Shown here: positions 32,242 to 42,164 of the stretch, piece after piece | Layout of the letters: each line of letters starts with the position of its first letter | Numbering within the stretch: the stretch's first letter is position 1 | Assembly (NCBI GenBank): GCA_016182525.1 | Contig: JACPGL010000008.1 | Location: 1 to 43,604 of the forward strand | DNA length: 43,604 nucleotides | Direction: 5' to 3' | From: Candidatus Kerfeldbacteria bacterium | GTDB taxonomy: Bacteria > Patescibacteriota > Patescibacteriia > JACPL01 | Notes under the pieces: generated by a model | Seen by the model: the letters and a program-made list of their open reading frames with translations, nothing else | What the model was told of the DNA's origin: nothing | Database searches by the model: none | Program-made: the position numbers and the translations under genes

Positions 32242-33987
32242 TTATAGCACTTTTTGAAGCTTCTCTCCAATGCGCGCGATCGCCTCTTCTTCACTTTCGA
32301 ACTCGATGCGGTTGGCAGCCGGAACCGCACCGAGAACCATTCGCGAGATCGTGCGGCCTTTTTCGTAGACCAAAATCACCGGCTTCTGCTGCATTCGTGC
32401 GAGCATGATTTCCATCCCCACGCCATGACTCGGCTCGCTCATGTAGGCAACGATCGCATCCGCCTCACAGATAAGATCAACATCATACTCATAAATATCT
32501 TCATGCGAAACAGAAGTGACACGGGTCGGATCGGCCATTGAATACGGCAGTAAAGGCGTAAGCCCGTGTTCAGGAAGTGACGCAGCGATTTTTCTCATGA
32601 ATTCCATTATGGATTCTTTTTGTGCGTTCGTAAACGCACCAGCAAGATAAATCTTCTTCGTTTTCGGCAGTCGAGGGAGTGTTGTCGCGACCTGATGAAT
32701 TTTTTGTGCGCGCGTTCGCACTTCTTCAATAATTTTCGAGAGATCGGAGGTGACGAGTCTATAGTCTTTCACGACAAACTCGCCGTTCACGAGCGTGTGT
32801 CGCGGTCGAATATCCGGCGCGTTATACACAAGATTCGACACCGGATCATACGACGGCGTAAATCCAATCGTGCGAAGATCAAAGAGAGCAAGGTCGGCGC
32901 ACTTGCCTTTTTCTAAGGAGCCGATGCGCTTCTCGGCACCAATCACACGCGCTGCATCAATCGTTGCCATGCGCAACACATCGCGAGGTTTCAAAAAATC
33001 CGGCTGATTCGTACGCACATTATGGAGAAGCGCGGCAAAGTGCATTTCCGAAAGCATGTTATTCGTGTTGTTGTTGATCGAGGCATCGGTGCCGAGACCC
33101 ACCACAATCCCCCGCCGGCGAAGTTCACGTAGCGGCAGAATCCCATCGGCCAGTTTTGCATTGGCCACTGGGCAATGTGCGATCCGTGTACCGGATTCCG
33201 CAAGCGTGGCCAACACATCCTCGCGATCAATCTGCGTCATGTGAATGAGCGTGAGATGCGGACCCAACAACCCAATTTGGCGGTAATACAACACCGGATG
33301 CGTTCCGTGGCGCTCTCGAAACTCTCGAACACCCTGGCGATGTTCGGCCGTATGCACGCTCATCCGCACGTGATATTGTTCTGCTAATTTTTTGATGAGG
33401 AGAAATAATTCTGGCGACGCAACGTCCTCCAGCGCAATCCCGAGATGCACTTCAATCCGATCGCTCGTGTATCCCTCGCGCATCTTTACAAAGTCGTTCT
33501 CGATATCAAGAAGACTCGAAACGCGTGGACCAACACCCACACCACGCCACACATCCGAATAGGCTTTTGAAAGAGACGCGCGGATGCCGATCAGATCCGC
33601 CGCTCGCCGCTCTCCATCCAAAGAACCGGTGAGCACCGAAACAGTCGTCGTGCCGCTCGTCACCGCTTCGGCATACGCGAGCGCGCTTGCCCAAAATCGA
33701 TCCTCATCGCTCTTATGTTGATTCAATACATAAAGGTGTCGCCGCTCATCCGCCCACGTCATGCCATCGGTGATTCCTTTACTCAAGGTGTGCGATGGGT
33801 GGAGATGGGTATTCACGAAACCAGGAGTGATGAAAAAACGCGACGCGTCCATGATCTCATCGCCGTCACGCGGTTGAATCGTCGTGCCGATGTCCGCGAT
33901 CAACCCATCCTCGATGCGAAGATTACTCACCTCAATACGAAAATCTTCTCCACGTGCGAGAGTTGCATTCTTGAAAAAGATGTTCAT
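32242..33987 (-). CDS. Amidohydrolase fused to nucleoside 2-deoxyribosyltransferase-like domain
   Basis: A 581-residue two-domain protein. Residues 1-410: metal-dependent deaminase of the SsnA/TrzN/guanine-deaminase type, with TPGFVNTHLHPSH (HxH), SVHTAEHRQGV, LIHMTQ and GLGTDASINNN. Residues about 444-581: deoxyribosyltransferase-like fold with YLAGAF at its start and the signature ADAIVAYMSEPSHGVGMEI (Asp and Glu catalytic pattern). The pair suggests a base or nucleotide salvage step in which one domain deaminates and the other cleaves or swaps the glycosidic bond (inference). The start overlaps the dfrA stop (ATGA). Confidence 0.88.
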   Translation of the reverse strand: MNIFFKNATLARGEDFRIEVSNLRIEDGLIADIGTTIQPRDGDEIMDASRFFITPGFVNTHLHPSHTLSKGITDGMTWADERRHLYVLNQHKSDEDRFWASALAYAEAVTSGTTTVSVLTGSLDGERRAADLIGIRASLSKAYSDVWRGVGVGPRVSSLLDIENDFVKMREGYTSDRIEVHLGIALEDVASPELFLLIKKLAEQYHVRMSVHTAEHRQGVREFRERHGTHPVLYYRQIGLLGPHLTLIHMTQIDREDVLATLAESGTRIAHCPVANAKLADGILPLRELRRRGIVVGLGTDASINNNTNNMLSEMHFAALLHNVRTNQPDFLKPRDVLRMATIDAARVIGAEKRIGSLEKGKCADLALFDLRTIGFTPSYDPVSNLVYNAPDIRPRHTLVNGEFVVKDYRLVTSDLSKIIEEVRTRAQKIHQVATTLPRLPKTKKIYLAGAFTNAQKESIMEFMRKIAASLPEHGLTPLLPYSMADPTRVTSVSHEDIYEYDVDLICEADAIVAYMSEPSHGVGMEIMLARMQQKPVILVYEKGRTISRMVLGAVPAANRIEFESEEEAIARIGEKLQKVL

Positions 33988-34493
33988 GAAGCGAGAACCT
34001 TATAGACCAAAAGCAGTGCGCCGCTCGAATTGAGCTGTTCAGTCTTGACAAGTTCGAGATGCACATCCACGTCCACGCCTTCGATAATGTTCATGCCGGT
34101 GCCAAAGAGGATCGGTTCAACCGTGAGATGGATTTCGTTCACGAGTCCGCGTTCGATAAATTGACCGTTCACGTTTGCGCCGCCTGCAAGAACGGCGGAG
34201 GTGTACCCCTCGCGTTTGAGATACGCAATCACTTCTTGCGGCGTGCCGGCAATGTGGACAAGCGAGCCGGGGATGTCTTTGCGTTTTTCGCGCGTGAGCA
34301 CGATGTTGAGGCGGCTCGGGAGCGGTTTGCCGATCGTATCGTATGTTGTTTTGCCCATGATCAGGGCTCTGTGCTCTTTCGTCAGTTCGATGAAATACTT
34401 CTTGTCTTCGCGCGATGTCCAATTCACAAGCTCGTCGCGCGCTTTCGCGATCCGCCCGTCCGCTGTCATCGCCATGAGCATGATGATTTTCAT
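33984..34493 (-). CDS. Dihydrofolate reductase-like protein (DHFR/RibD_C fold)
   Basis: A 169-residue protein starting MKIIMLMAMTADGRIAKARD. DHFR-superfamily features: MTADGRIA, WTSREDKKYFIELT, IMGKTTYDTIGKPLP, NIVLTR, AVLAGGANVNGQFI and the late strand LVNEIHLTVEPILFGTG. The overall pattern is closer to the RibD_C branch than to FolA. With thyA next door, recycling dihydrofolate to THF is the likely role. The ATG at 34491-34493 lacks an SD; a longer frame to 34538 would run into a repeat. Confidence 0.85.
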   Translation of the reverse strand: MKIIMLMAMTADGRIAKARDELVNWTSREDKKYFIELTKEHRALIMGKTTYDTIGKPLPSRLNIVLTREKRKDIPGSLVHIAGTPQEVIAYLKREGYTSAVLAGGANVNGQFIERGLVNEIHLTVEPILFGTGMNIIEGVDVDVHLELVKTEQLNSSGALLLVYKVLAS

Positions 34494-34504
34494 ATGGTAT
34501 TTGG

Positions 34505-34542
34505 GATTGCTTCGGTCGCTCGGTGAGCGACCTCGCAATGAC
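34505..34542 (+). repeat. GATTGCTTCG-family palindromic repeat
   Basis: GATTGCTTCGGTCGCTCGG with the inverted half GAGCGACCTCGCAATGAC; hairpin stem GGTCGCTC/GAGCGACC. Upstream of dfrA. Confidence 0.8.
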
Positions 34543-34557
34543 GAATGAAAAGGTTAT

Positions 34558-34717
34558 AGGTGAGATTTAGATAGTTTCCGGAGCGGCACGTCCCGCAGGC
34601 GGTTTCAGCTTGGTCCGAGGCCCGGAGGGCCGAGGTGAAACCGCCGAGGGAGAAGAACGCTCGCCCGCTGGAGGCGAGCGATTCTGGTGACGCGAGGAAA
34701 CTATCTAAATCTCACCT
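34558..34717 (+). ncRNA. Structured dispersed element S2, copy B (between dfrA and thyA)
   Basis: A 22-bp perfect outer stem (34558-34579 / 34696-34717) encloses a 112-base core (34583-34694) homologous to 16969-17080. Inner helices GGCGGTTTCA/TGAAACCGCC, GGCCC/GGGCC and CTCGCC/GGCGAG differ from copy A by paired changes, while loops CTTGGTCCGA, GAGG, AAGAACG and CGATTCTGGTG are kept. The RNA-like strand is plus, antisense to dfrA and thyA. The outer stem overlaps the thyA stop codon. Confidence 0.75.
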
Positions 34718-35555
34718 AATACATATTCACCGTAATCTTCATGCCTTTGATGGCGGGGTCGGGGTAGTAGTGGGAGGTGATGCGCTCGGTAATCTCGCGG
34801 ACGAGTTCGACATCTCCTGCGACGGCGCGCTCATAACTATTTTCGGGTAGCACCAACTGAAGTTCGGGATGAGCATTTGTGCGAGTGATTAACTCCTCGG
34901 CTTGCGGAAGATGATTGTCGTACACATGCGCGTGGCTTATCGATTGCGTATACACGCCCGGCCGCACGCCAAGTTTTTGAGCAAAGATCATCGCAAGAAG
35001 TGCAAAGCCAGCGGTATCGTGCGGGCAGCCGAGCATCATGTCGTTGGAGCGAATAATGTTGTGCAAATTCAAACGCCCGCCGATGATATTCACGGTGAAC
35101 GTGTACGGACAGGGCAAATTCTTTTTCATGTCGGGGCCCAACCCATCGCCAGCCGGATCCCACGTGATAATCACTCCGTGCCGTGACATCGGGTTGGCCG
35201 CCAAGTCTTTGAGCATCAAATCAATTTGATCGCGGCCAAAGTGGTGACGCCAACGGTAACCATACGCCGCGGCGATGGTGCCATCCTCCTCGACAAACTC
35301 ATCCCAGATTGGCGTGAACTGCTGCAGCCAGCTCGGCTCATGCGCGCCCATCAAGAACCAAATCTGCTCGGCGACAAACAACTGAATCGGAATTTTGCGC
35401 AGTGTCAACACCGGGAACCCTTTTTCCAAATCCAAACGCAACGTCATGCCCGGCACCGACCGCACCGTGCGCCCAGACCACGGATTCGGTACATCAACTC
35501 CCTCTTCGACAATCGTTCGAATAGCTTGTTGGTACTGTGTATCAAAGTTAGTCAT
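34716..35555 (-). CDS. thyA: Thymidylate synthase homologue with Asp180 (possible dCMP specificity)
   Basis: A 279-residue ThyA-fold enzyme. Conserved: Arg region SGRTVRSVPG, Glu in FVAEQIWFL, AYGYRWR, catalytic Cys149 in LPCPYTF, dUMP-binding RSNDMMLG and the His-Tyr pair in SHAHVYDNH. The residue matching E. coli Asn177 (FNIA), which reads the uracil ring, is Asp180 here (HDTA). In T4 dCMP hydroxymethylase this position is Asp, and Asn-to-Asp in ThyA is known to shift preference to dCMP. The residue after the catalytic Cys is Pro, not His, and the C-terminus (KITVNMY) is not the usual PVAI/V. It may act on dCMP; neighbours Dcd, Tmk and DHFR keep a dTMP role possible. Confidence 0.88.
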   Translation of the reverse strand: MTNFDTQYQQAIRTIVEEGVDVPNPWSGRTVRSVPGMTLRLDLEKGFPVLTLRKIPIQLFVAEQIWFLMGAHEPSWLQQFTPIWDEFVEEDGTIAAAYGYRWRHHFGRDQIDLMLKDLAANPMSRHGVIITWDPAGDGLGPDMKKNLPCPYTFTVNIIGGRLNLHNIIRSNDMMLGCPHDTAGFALLAMIFAQKLGVRPGVYTQSISHAHVYDNHLPQAEELITRTNAHPELQLVLPENSYERAVAGDVELVREITERITSHYYPDPAIKGMKITVNMY

Positions 35556-35590
35556 GAATTTTGGTTGTGGACAAAGTGCATGGAATCCAG

Positions 35591-35665
35591 CGGGTGGCAG
35601 ATGGGAAAGCTTTCACTTTTCGACCACCGGGAGAAGAGTGACAGGGGCCCAGCTGACGGGCCCCG
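35591..35665 (+). ncRNA. Structured dispersed element S1, copy 3 (diverged)
   Basis: GGGTGGCAGATGGGAAAGC ... GTGACAGGGGCCCAGCTGAC then GGGCCCCG. Compared with copies 1 and 2, CAGCGGG/CCCGCTG became CAG-TGGG/CCCA-CTG and the inner stem became TCACT/AGTGA, so pairing is kept while sequence changes. It lies between thyA and the phosphodiesterase gene, on the strand opposite to both. Confidence 0.65.
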
Positions 35666-35679
35666 CTGGGAGCCAAGCA

Positions 35680-36375
35680 CTAAATTCTCTCAGGATAATC
35701 GCTCATGATGCCATCGATCCCCATGATTTTGAGTTTCTCGATGTCTTCAGGCTCATTCACGGTCCATGCGAACACGCGAACGCGGGCATCATGCGCGCGC
35801 TGGATCAATTCCGGCGAAATAATGTGGTAGTCGACGTGCACCTCGCGCGCGCCAAACACTTTCGCCTTTCCTACAATAAAGGGTACTCGAAAAAATGACC
35901 TTGTCAACCGGCTAAAAAGCAGGCCAATCTGCGCGTGGCGATTTTTAACGCGAATTGTCCACAGGTCTTGGTGCGCAAAACTTGAAAACACCGTGTCGCC
36001 AAGCATATCGGCTTGGGTCACCACACGGAGCACATCTCTTGTGATTCGCTTCTCTTTCAACTCCAAAATAATGCGCATACGGCCTTTTACGCACGCCAAC
36101 ACTTCGGCAAGCGTCGGGATATGCTGATCGCCGATTCGAAATGTGCGAAGATTCGCAAGAGTCATGCCGCGGATCTCTCCATTGCCGCCCGTTGCGCTAT
36201 TCACCGTCGCATCGTGAATCACCACCGGCACGCGGTCGCGCGTGAGCCGCACGTCGCATTCCGCAGCGTCACATCCCAGCGCAATCGCGTTTTCAAATGA
36301 CCGCAACGTATTTTCCGGCTCGTGGCCTGCCGAACCGCGATGACCCACTCGTTGAACATGAGTGGGAGTCGTCAT
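35680..36375 (-). CDS. Glycerophosphodiester phosphodiesterase
   Basis: A 231-residue TIM-barrel protein of the GlpQ/UgpQ family that hydrolyses glycerophosphodiesters to glycerol-3-phosphate and an alcohol. Motifs: VGHRGSAGHEPENTLRSF, AAECDVRLTRDRVPVVIHD, ELKEK and the C-terminal VNEPEDIEKLKIMGIDGIMSDYP. There is no signal peptide, so it is cytosolic (UgpQ-like). It follows the rplA stop by one base. It ends in TAG, and copy 3 of element S1 follows. Confidence 0.93.
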   Translation of the reverse strand: MTTPTHVQRVGHRGSAGHEPENTLRSFENAIALGCDAAECDVRLTRDRVPVVIHDATVNSATGGNGEIRGMTLANLRTFRIGDQHIPTLAEVLACVKGRMRIILELKEKRITRDVLRVVTQADMLGDTVFSSFAHQDLWTIRVKNRHAQIGLLFSRLTRSFFRVPFIVGKAKVFGAREVHVDYHIISPELIQRAHDARVRVFAWTVNEPEDIEKLKIMGIDGIMSDYPERI

Positions 36376-36376
36376 A

Positions 36377-37060
36377 TTAGAGCATTACGCCAAGACTTGG
36401 CCCCATGGTCGTGCACAGAACCACTTTTTTAAGATACACACCTTTCACGCCATCGGGTTTTGCGCGTTTCACCGCGTCAACATACGTGTCGATGTTCGCT
36501 TTGAGTTTGGCGTTGTCAAACGACACTTTGCCAACAATTTGGTGCAAGTTGCCGGTGTCGTCCGATTTGAATGTGATTTTGCCGGTTTTCAGCGCCGTGA
36601 TCATGGCTTTCACATTTGGGCCAACGGTTTCGGTGCGAGGGTTTGGCATCAACCCTTTTTGACCCAGGATTTTTGCAACGGGAGCAAGCGCTTTCATCAT
36701 TGGCGGAGTGGCGACCGCGACATCAAAATCGCATTTCTTGGTTGTTTGAATCGTCTTGATCATTTCTTGATCGCCAATAAGATCCGCGCCAGCATCGCGC
36801 GCATCTTTTTCTTGATCAGGCGAGACGAATGCAATCACGCGAAGAGACTTGCCTGTTCCGTGCGGGAGCATGACCGACCCGCGAACCATTTGATCGGATT
36901 TAGACGCATCAATGCCGAGACGAATATGAAGCTCGACCGATGAGTCGAATTTCGTCTTGGCGGTCTCTTTCACTTTTTGAATGGCTTCGTCCACGGGATA
37001 CGCGGGCTTGGCCGCAAATGCTTCTTTGGCAGCGCGATACGATTTTCCTCGTTTTGACAT
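36377..37060 (-). CDS. rplA: Ribosomal protein uL1
   Basis: A 227-residue protein of normal length, beginning MSKRGKSYRAAKEAFAAKPA. Signature regions FDSSVELHIRLGID, LPHGTGKSLRVIAF, the LMPNPRTETVGPNV motif and GKITFKSDDTGNLHQIVGK. It binds 23S rRNA at the L1 stalk. The start has an SD-like AAAGGA upstream; a longer frame to 37219 would be part of the hairpin-rich rplK-rplA spacer. L1 is missing in one Parcubacteria supergroup, so its presence argues against that group. Confidence 0.97.
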   Translation of the reverse strand: MSKRGKSYRAAKEAFAAKPAYPVDEAIQKVKETAKTKFDSSVELHIRLGIDASKSDQMVRGSVMLPHGTGKSLRVIAFVSPDQEKDARDAGADLIGDQEMIKTIQTTKKCDFDVAVATPPMMKALAPVAKILGQKGLMPNPRTETVGPNVKAMITALKTGKITFKSDDTGNLHQIVGKVSFDNAKLKANIDTYVDAVKRAKPDGVKGVYLKKVVLCTTMGPSLGVML

Positions 37061-37125
37061 ACTGATCCTTTCGTGGTCAAACGGCCGTTGACAGCGGCCT
37101 CCCACAATAATGTGAATGAATGTCA

Positions 37126-37222
37126 CGGGGACAGGTGGGCACCCTTCCCTGCCTGCCGGCAGGCAGGCACCCGCCTCACGCGTTCGCAGCTCGTCGGGTG
37201 GAACCTTCCCACCTGTCACCCG
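37126..37222 (-). other. Hairpin-rich rplK-rplA spacer, possible diverged S1 element
   Basis: On the minus strand GGGTGACAGGTGGGAAGG pairs at a distance with AGGGTGCCCACCTGTCCCCG, similar to the S1 arms. A perfect CCTGCC palindrome (37148-37167) sits inside the apical part. It might alternatively serve as an L1 control site, but no L1-binding motif is obvious. Confidence 0.4.
37148..37167. repeat. Perfect 20-bp palindrome CCTGCCTGCCGGCAGGCAGG
   Basis: Self-complementary over all 20 bases. A degenerate copy is at 5192-5211. I recall such palindromes as frequent between genes of CPR bacteria (memory, not checked). Confidence 0.85.
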
Positions 37223-37250
37223 CTCCGTACATAACTTTCAGCAATCCTCC

Positions 37251-37673
37251 TTATTTCACTTCAACGCCCATTTGGCGCGCGGTACCTTCGATGATTTTCA
37301 TGGCTGCATCAATGTCGTTGGCGTTCAAGTCCGGCATTTTGATCTCGGCGATTTCGCGGATTTGTTGCTTGGTGACCGATCCGACTTTTTCCGTGAGCGG
37401 ATTCGCTGCGCCTTTCGCAATCCCGGCCGCCTTTTTCAACAGCTCGGCAGCGGGCGGCGTCTTGACAATAAACGTGAACGTACGATCTTCAAAAATCGTA
37501 ATCTCAACTGGCACCACGTCGCCCATCTTGCCCTTGGTCTTCTCATTAAACTTCGCGCAAAAATCTTGGATGTTCACGCCGTGCTGACCAAGCGCCGGCC
37601 CGACTGGCGGCGCAGGATTGGCTTTGCCTCCGGGGATTTGAAGTTTGACAACGGTTTTGATTGCTTTTGCCAT
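37251..37673 (-). CDS. rplK: Ribosomal protein uL11
   Basis: A 140-residue protein, normal length: [20 protein letters not shown] (N-terminal proline-rich signature), then [19 protein letters not shown], and the RNA-binding C-terminal half ([20 protein letters not shown]) with the [10 protein letters not shown] ending. It forms the GTPase-associated centre with 23S rRNA. Starts two bases behind the nusG stop. Confidence 0.98.
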   Translation of the reverse strand: MAKAIKTVVKLQIPGGKANPAPPVGPALGQHGVNIQDFCAKFNEKTKGKMGDVVPVEITIFEDRTFTFIVKTPPAAELLKKAAGIAKGAANPLTEKVGSVTKQQIREIAEIKMPDLNANDIDAAMKIIEGTARQMGVEVK

Positions 37674-37675
37674 AG

Positions 37676-38221
37676 TTAGATCTTTTTAATCTGGAGTGAA
37701 TCGAGTTCGACAGGCGTTTCGCGGCCGAACATGGAGACGAGAACGCGAACTTTGCCGCGCGCGGAATCCACTTCCGACACTTTGCCTTCCATTTCTTTGA
37801 ATGGTCCATCGGTGATGCGGACGGCGTCGCCTGATGCCACGTCGATCGTGTAGGTCGGCTCTTCTACGCCCATGCGTTTCTTGAGCGACTTGACTTCGCC
37901 TTCCGAAATTGGCGTTGGGGTTGTGCCGGTTCCGACAAACCCGGTCACGTTCGGCGTGTTGCGAACCACATACCACGAATCATCGGTCACGACCATTTCC
38001 ACCAGAACGTATCCCGGGAAAATTTTCTCGGTCACGACTTTGCGTTTGCCGTTCTTGATCTTGATTTTTTTCTCGGTCGGGATGAGCACGCTGAAGATTT
38101 TATCTTGCATGTCCATGGATTCGATACGCTGACGCAAATTGCGTGCAACGTTTTCTTCGTAGCCGGAGTAGGTGTGGAGCACGTACCATCGACGACCGTA
38201 TTGAGCTGTCTGTTTAGGCAT
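37676..38221 (-). CDS. nusG: Transcription elongation/antitermination factor NusG
   Basis: A 181-residue protein with the NGN domain ([20 protein letters not shown], then [30 protein letters not shown], split across the domain) and a C-terminal KOW domain ([21 protein letters not shown]). It binds RNA polymerase and couples it to the ribosome or Rho. The start ATG at 38219-38221 ([12 protein letters not shown]) follows secE by 5 bases. Confidence 0.98.
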   Translation of the reverse strand: MPKQTAQYGRRWYVLHTYSGYEENVARNLRQRIESMDMQDKIFSVLIPTEKKIKIKNGKRKVVTEKIFPGYVLVEMVVTDDSWYVVRNTPNVTGFVGTGTTPTPISEGEVKSLKKRMGVEEPTYTIDVASGDAVRITDGPFKEMEGKVSEVDSARGKVRVLVSMFGRETPVELDSLQIKKI

Positions 38222-38226
38222 AGGGG

Positions 38227-38481
38227 TTAGAGGACTGTTTCCAAACCAAGGTTCAACAGGTAGTCGACAAGGCCTAAGAATGCGGCGATGATAATAGAGA
38301 CGCCGACGACCATGAGCGTATGGTTCACGGCTTGCTGGCGCGTTGGCCACACGACCTTCTGGAATTCGCGTCGCGCACCCTGAAAATACGCGATCACAGG
38401 GTTGTTCGAGAGTTTTTGCGCTCCGCTTTTGAGCTTATCAGCCGGGCTTTCGGCCGCGCTTTTTTCTGTATTTTCTTGCAT
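38227..38481 (-). CDS. secE: Protein translocase subunit SecE
   Basis: An 84-residue protein: a polar N-terminus, the SecE amphipathic signature (EFQKVVWPTRQQAVNHTLMV) and one membrane helix (about residues 57-78). It clamps SecY in the translocon. First gene of secE-nusG-rplK-rplA. Start chosen at ATG 38479-38481; an ATG five codons upstream is possible. Confidence 0.96.
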   Translation of the reverse strand: MQENTEKSAAESPADKLKSGAQKLSNNPVIAYFQGARREFQKVVWPTRQQAVNHTLMVVGVSIIIAAFLGLVDYLLNLGLETVL

Positions 38482-38519
38482 AGTATGGGATTTCAAAAAG
38501 CCCTCCGAGGGGCGATTAC

Positions 38520-38548
38520 ACTATACACGAAGCTCCAAAAAAATGCAA
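38520..38548 (-). promoter_or_regulatory. Probable promoter of the secE operon
   Basis: Minus strand TTGCAT (38543-38548), 17-base spacer, TATAGT (38520-38525). A GCCC/GGGC hairpin followed by five T lies directly downstream (38496-38513) and could act as a weak attenuator. Confidence 0.55.
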
Positions 38549-38557
38549 GGTGCTATC

Positions 38558-38782
38558 TTGTAAACCGTCTCTGGATTTGGTAGGGTGGAGGGAGTCCAGC
38601 CAAAAGTGACAGATCTCATGCACCAGCGCTAGCGAAATCCGCTAACGTTCGCACGAATCAGTCGCGACTCACGGGCGTTCCAGATACCGAGACGAGCTCT
38701 TCGGAGATTGTCGAAGTGTCCGGTGTGAATGGTGGCCTGCCATTCCTATGGCCGTGAAAGGTTGGAGAGGGAGAAAAAGGCC
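38558..38782 (+). promoter_or_regulatory. Possible promoter and long leader of the 41-residue peptide gene
   Basis: TTGTAA (38558-38563), 17-base spacer, TAGGGT (38581-38586) gives a leader of about 190 bases. It holds a GAATGG/CCATTC hairpin (38729-38746) and ends in GGAGAGGGAGAAAAAGG before the ATG. No tRNA or known riboswitch motif seen. Confidence 0.35.
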
Positions 38783-38908
38783 ATGTTCGAAGAATGGACC
38801 CGTCTCGACTGGGCAATAGCGTGGTTCACTTCGGTGGCGTTTGTCTTCGCCGCAACGCTTGTCCTCACGATCGTATTCCTGAAAGGGAATCACAGCTTGT
38901 CCGAATAG
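38783..38908 (+). CDS. 41-residue single-span membrane peptide
   Basis: A short ORF, MFEEWTRLDWAIAWFTSVAF... ending KGNHSLSE. It has one strongly hydrophobic helix (about residues 10-33), an acidic aromatic N-terminus and a short polar tail. A purine-rich SD (GGAGAGGGAG, 38764-38773) lies about 9 bases upstream. Its SD use and GC-rich codons match the cassette genes at 2106, 3089 and 12465. It stands alone between divergent secE and convergent hicA. Function unknown; small toxin-like or regulatory membrane peptide are both possible. It could also be chance. Confidence 0.5.
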   Translation: MFEEWTRLDWAIAWFTSVAFVFAATLVLTIVFLKGNHSLSE

Positions 38909-38935
38909 ACCACCAGCAACCTCTCTTGAAAATCC

Positions 38936-39169
38936 TTACGAAATGCGCTCTAGGATTTCTAAATAGTCCCCCACTTTTATCCCCAAAACCCTTAGGTTGT
39001 TTCGAATAATAAAAACAGGGAGCTGTGTATCGCGTGGAACAACAATTGGCCGCAAAAGTCCTGGCCGGGTGTAAACGCGATGATCTCCCTTTTCTCTGGA
39101 GAACTGACAACCAACAAAAAACAAAAACTTCTCAAATTTTCTCCAATGGATTGGTCGTAACCCGGGCAT
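38936..39169 (-). CDS. hicA: HicA family mRNA interferase toxin
   Basis: A 77-residue protein starting MPGLRPIHWRKFEKFLFFVG. Double-stranded-RNA-binding-like HicA fold with the catalytic His in the REKGDHRVYTRP segment and the closing LRVLGIKVGDYLEIL. It degrades mRNA when free of HicB. The ATG at 39167-39169 has an SD (AAGGGG) and lies 8 bases behind the hicB stop. Here antitoxin comes first, the reverse of the E. coli hicAB order but common in other genomes. Confidence 0.88.
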   Translation of the reverse strand: MPGLRPIHWRKFEKFLFFVGCQFSREKGDHRVYTRPGLLRPIVVPRDTQLPVFIIRNNLRVLGIKVGDYLEILERIS

Positions 39170-39177
39170 ATCCCCTT

Positions 39178-39465
39178 TTATGCGGGTATCTGAATCTGTT
39201 TGAGCTCTTGGGAAACAACGACAGGAGGACGCCACTCATTCTTTATTCTTTCCCATCCTAACTCATCCAATACCTGATCCACTGTCCCTGATTCAACAAT
39301 CTCCTCCACAAAAATATCAACGATTTCCCCAAATCGCTTTTTTGCCTCTTCAAACGTTTTTCCTGAAGTCGACAGATCAAGACTGGGCGCATAGGCAACA
39401 AAGCGCTTCCCTTCTTTGAGGATCATAACGTGGAGCTTCATTTCATGGATATGTTGTCTTGCCAT
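39178..39465 (-). CDS. hicB: HicB family antitoxin
   Basis: A 95-residue protein starting MARQHIHEMKLHVMILKEGK. The partly degraded RNase H-like HicB fold is seen as FVAYAPSLDLSTSGKTFEEAKK. The C-terminal tail (ELGWERIKNEWRPPVVV) lacks a clear helix-turn-helix, so DNA binding for autoregulation is uncertain. The ATG at 39463-39465 has an AGGGA SD; an inner ATG at 39441 is possible. First gene of the hicB-hicA pair, with its own promoter. Confidence 0.85.
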   Translation of the reverse strand: MARQHIHEMKLHVMILKEGKRFVAYAPSLDLSTSGKTFEEAKKRFGEIVDIFVEEIVESGTVDQVLDELGWERIKNEWRPPVVVSQELKQIQIPA

Positions 39466-39488
39466 ACTTTTCCCTATTAAGAAGAGAA

Positions 39489-39517
39489 ACTCTACCAAGA
39501 CTCTTGTCAGATGTCAA
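39489..39517 (-). promoter_or_regulatory. Promoter of hicBA
   Basis: Minus strand perfect TTGACA (39512-39517), 17-base spacer, TAGAGT (39489-39494). An AAGAG...CTCTT inverted repeat surrounds the -10 region and is a candidate operator. Confidence 0.7.
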
Positions 39518-39572
39518 TGGTACCAATAGTATACCACACCCTTCAGGGAATGAACATCTCCAAAAATGAAGC

Positions 39573-42164
<2,592 letters not shown>

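Noticed and set aside
34494-34715. THF riboswitch between dfrA and thyA
   Set aside because: The folate genes made this attractive, but the element is on the opposite strand, lacks the THF riboswitch motifs, and a homologous copy sits between thrS and miaB.
38590-38782. tRNA gene upstream of secE (a common position for tRNA-Trp)
   Set aside because: No TTCRANYC T-loop with matching acceptor stem could be found on either strand.
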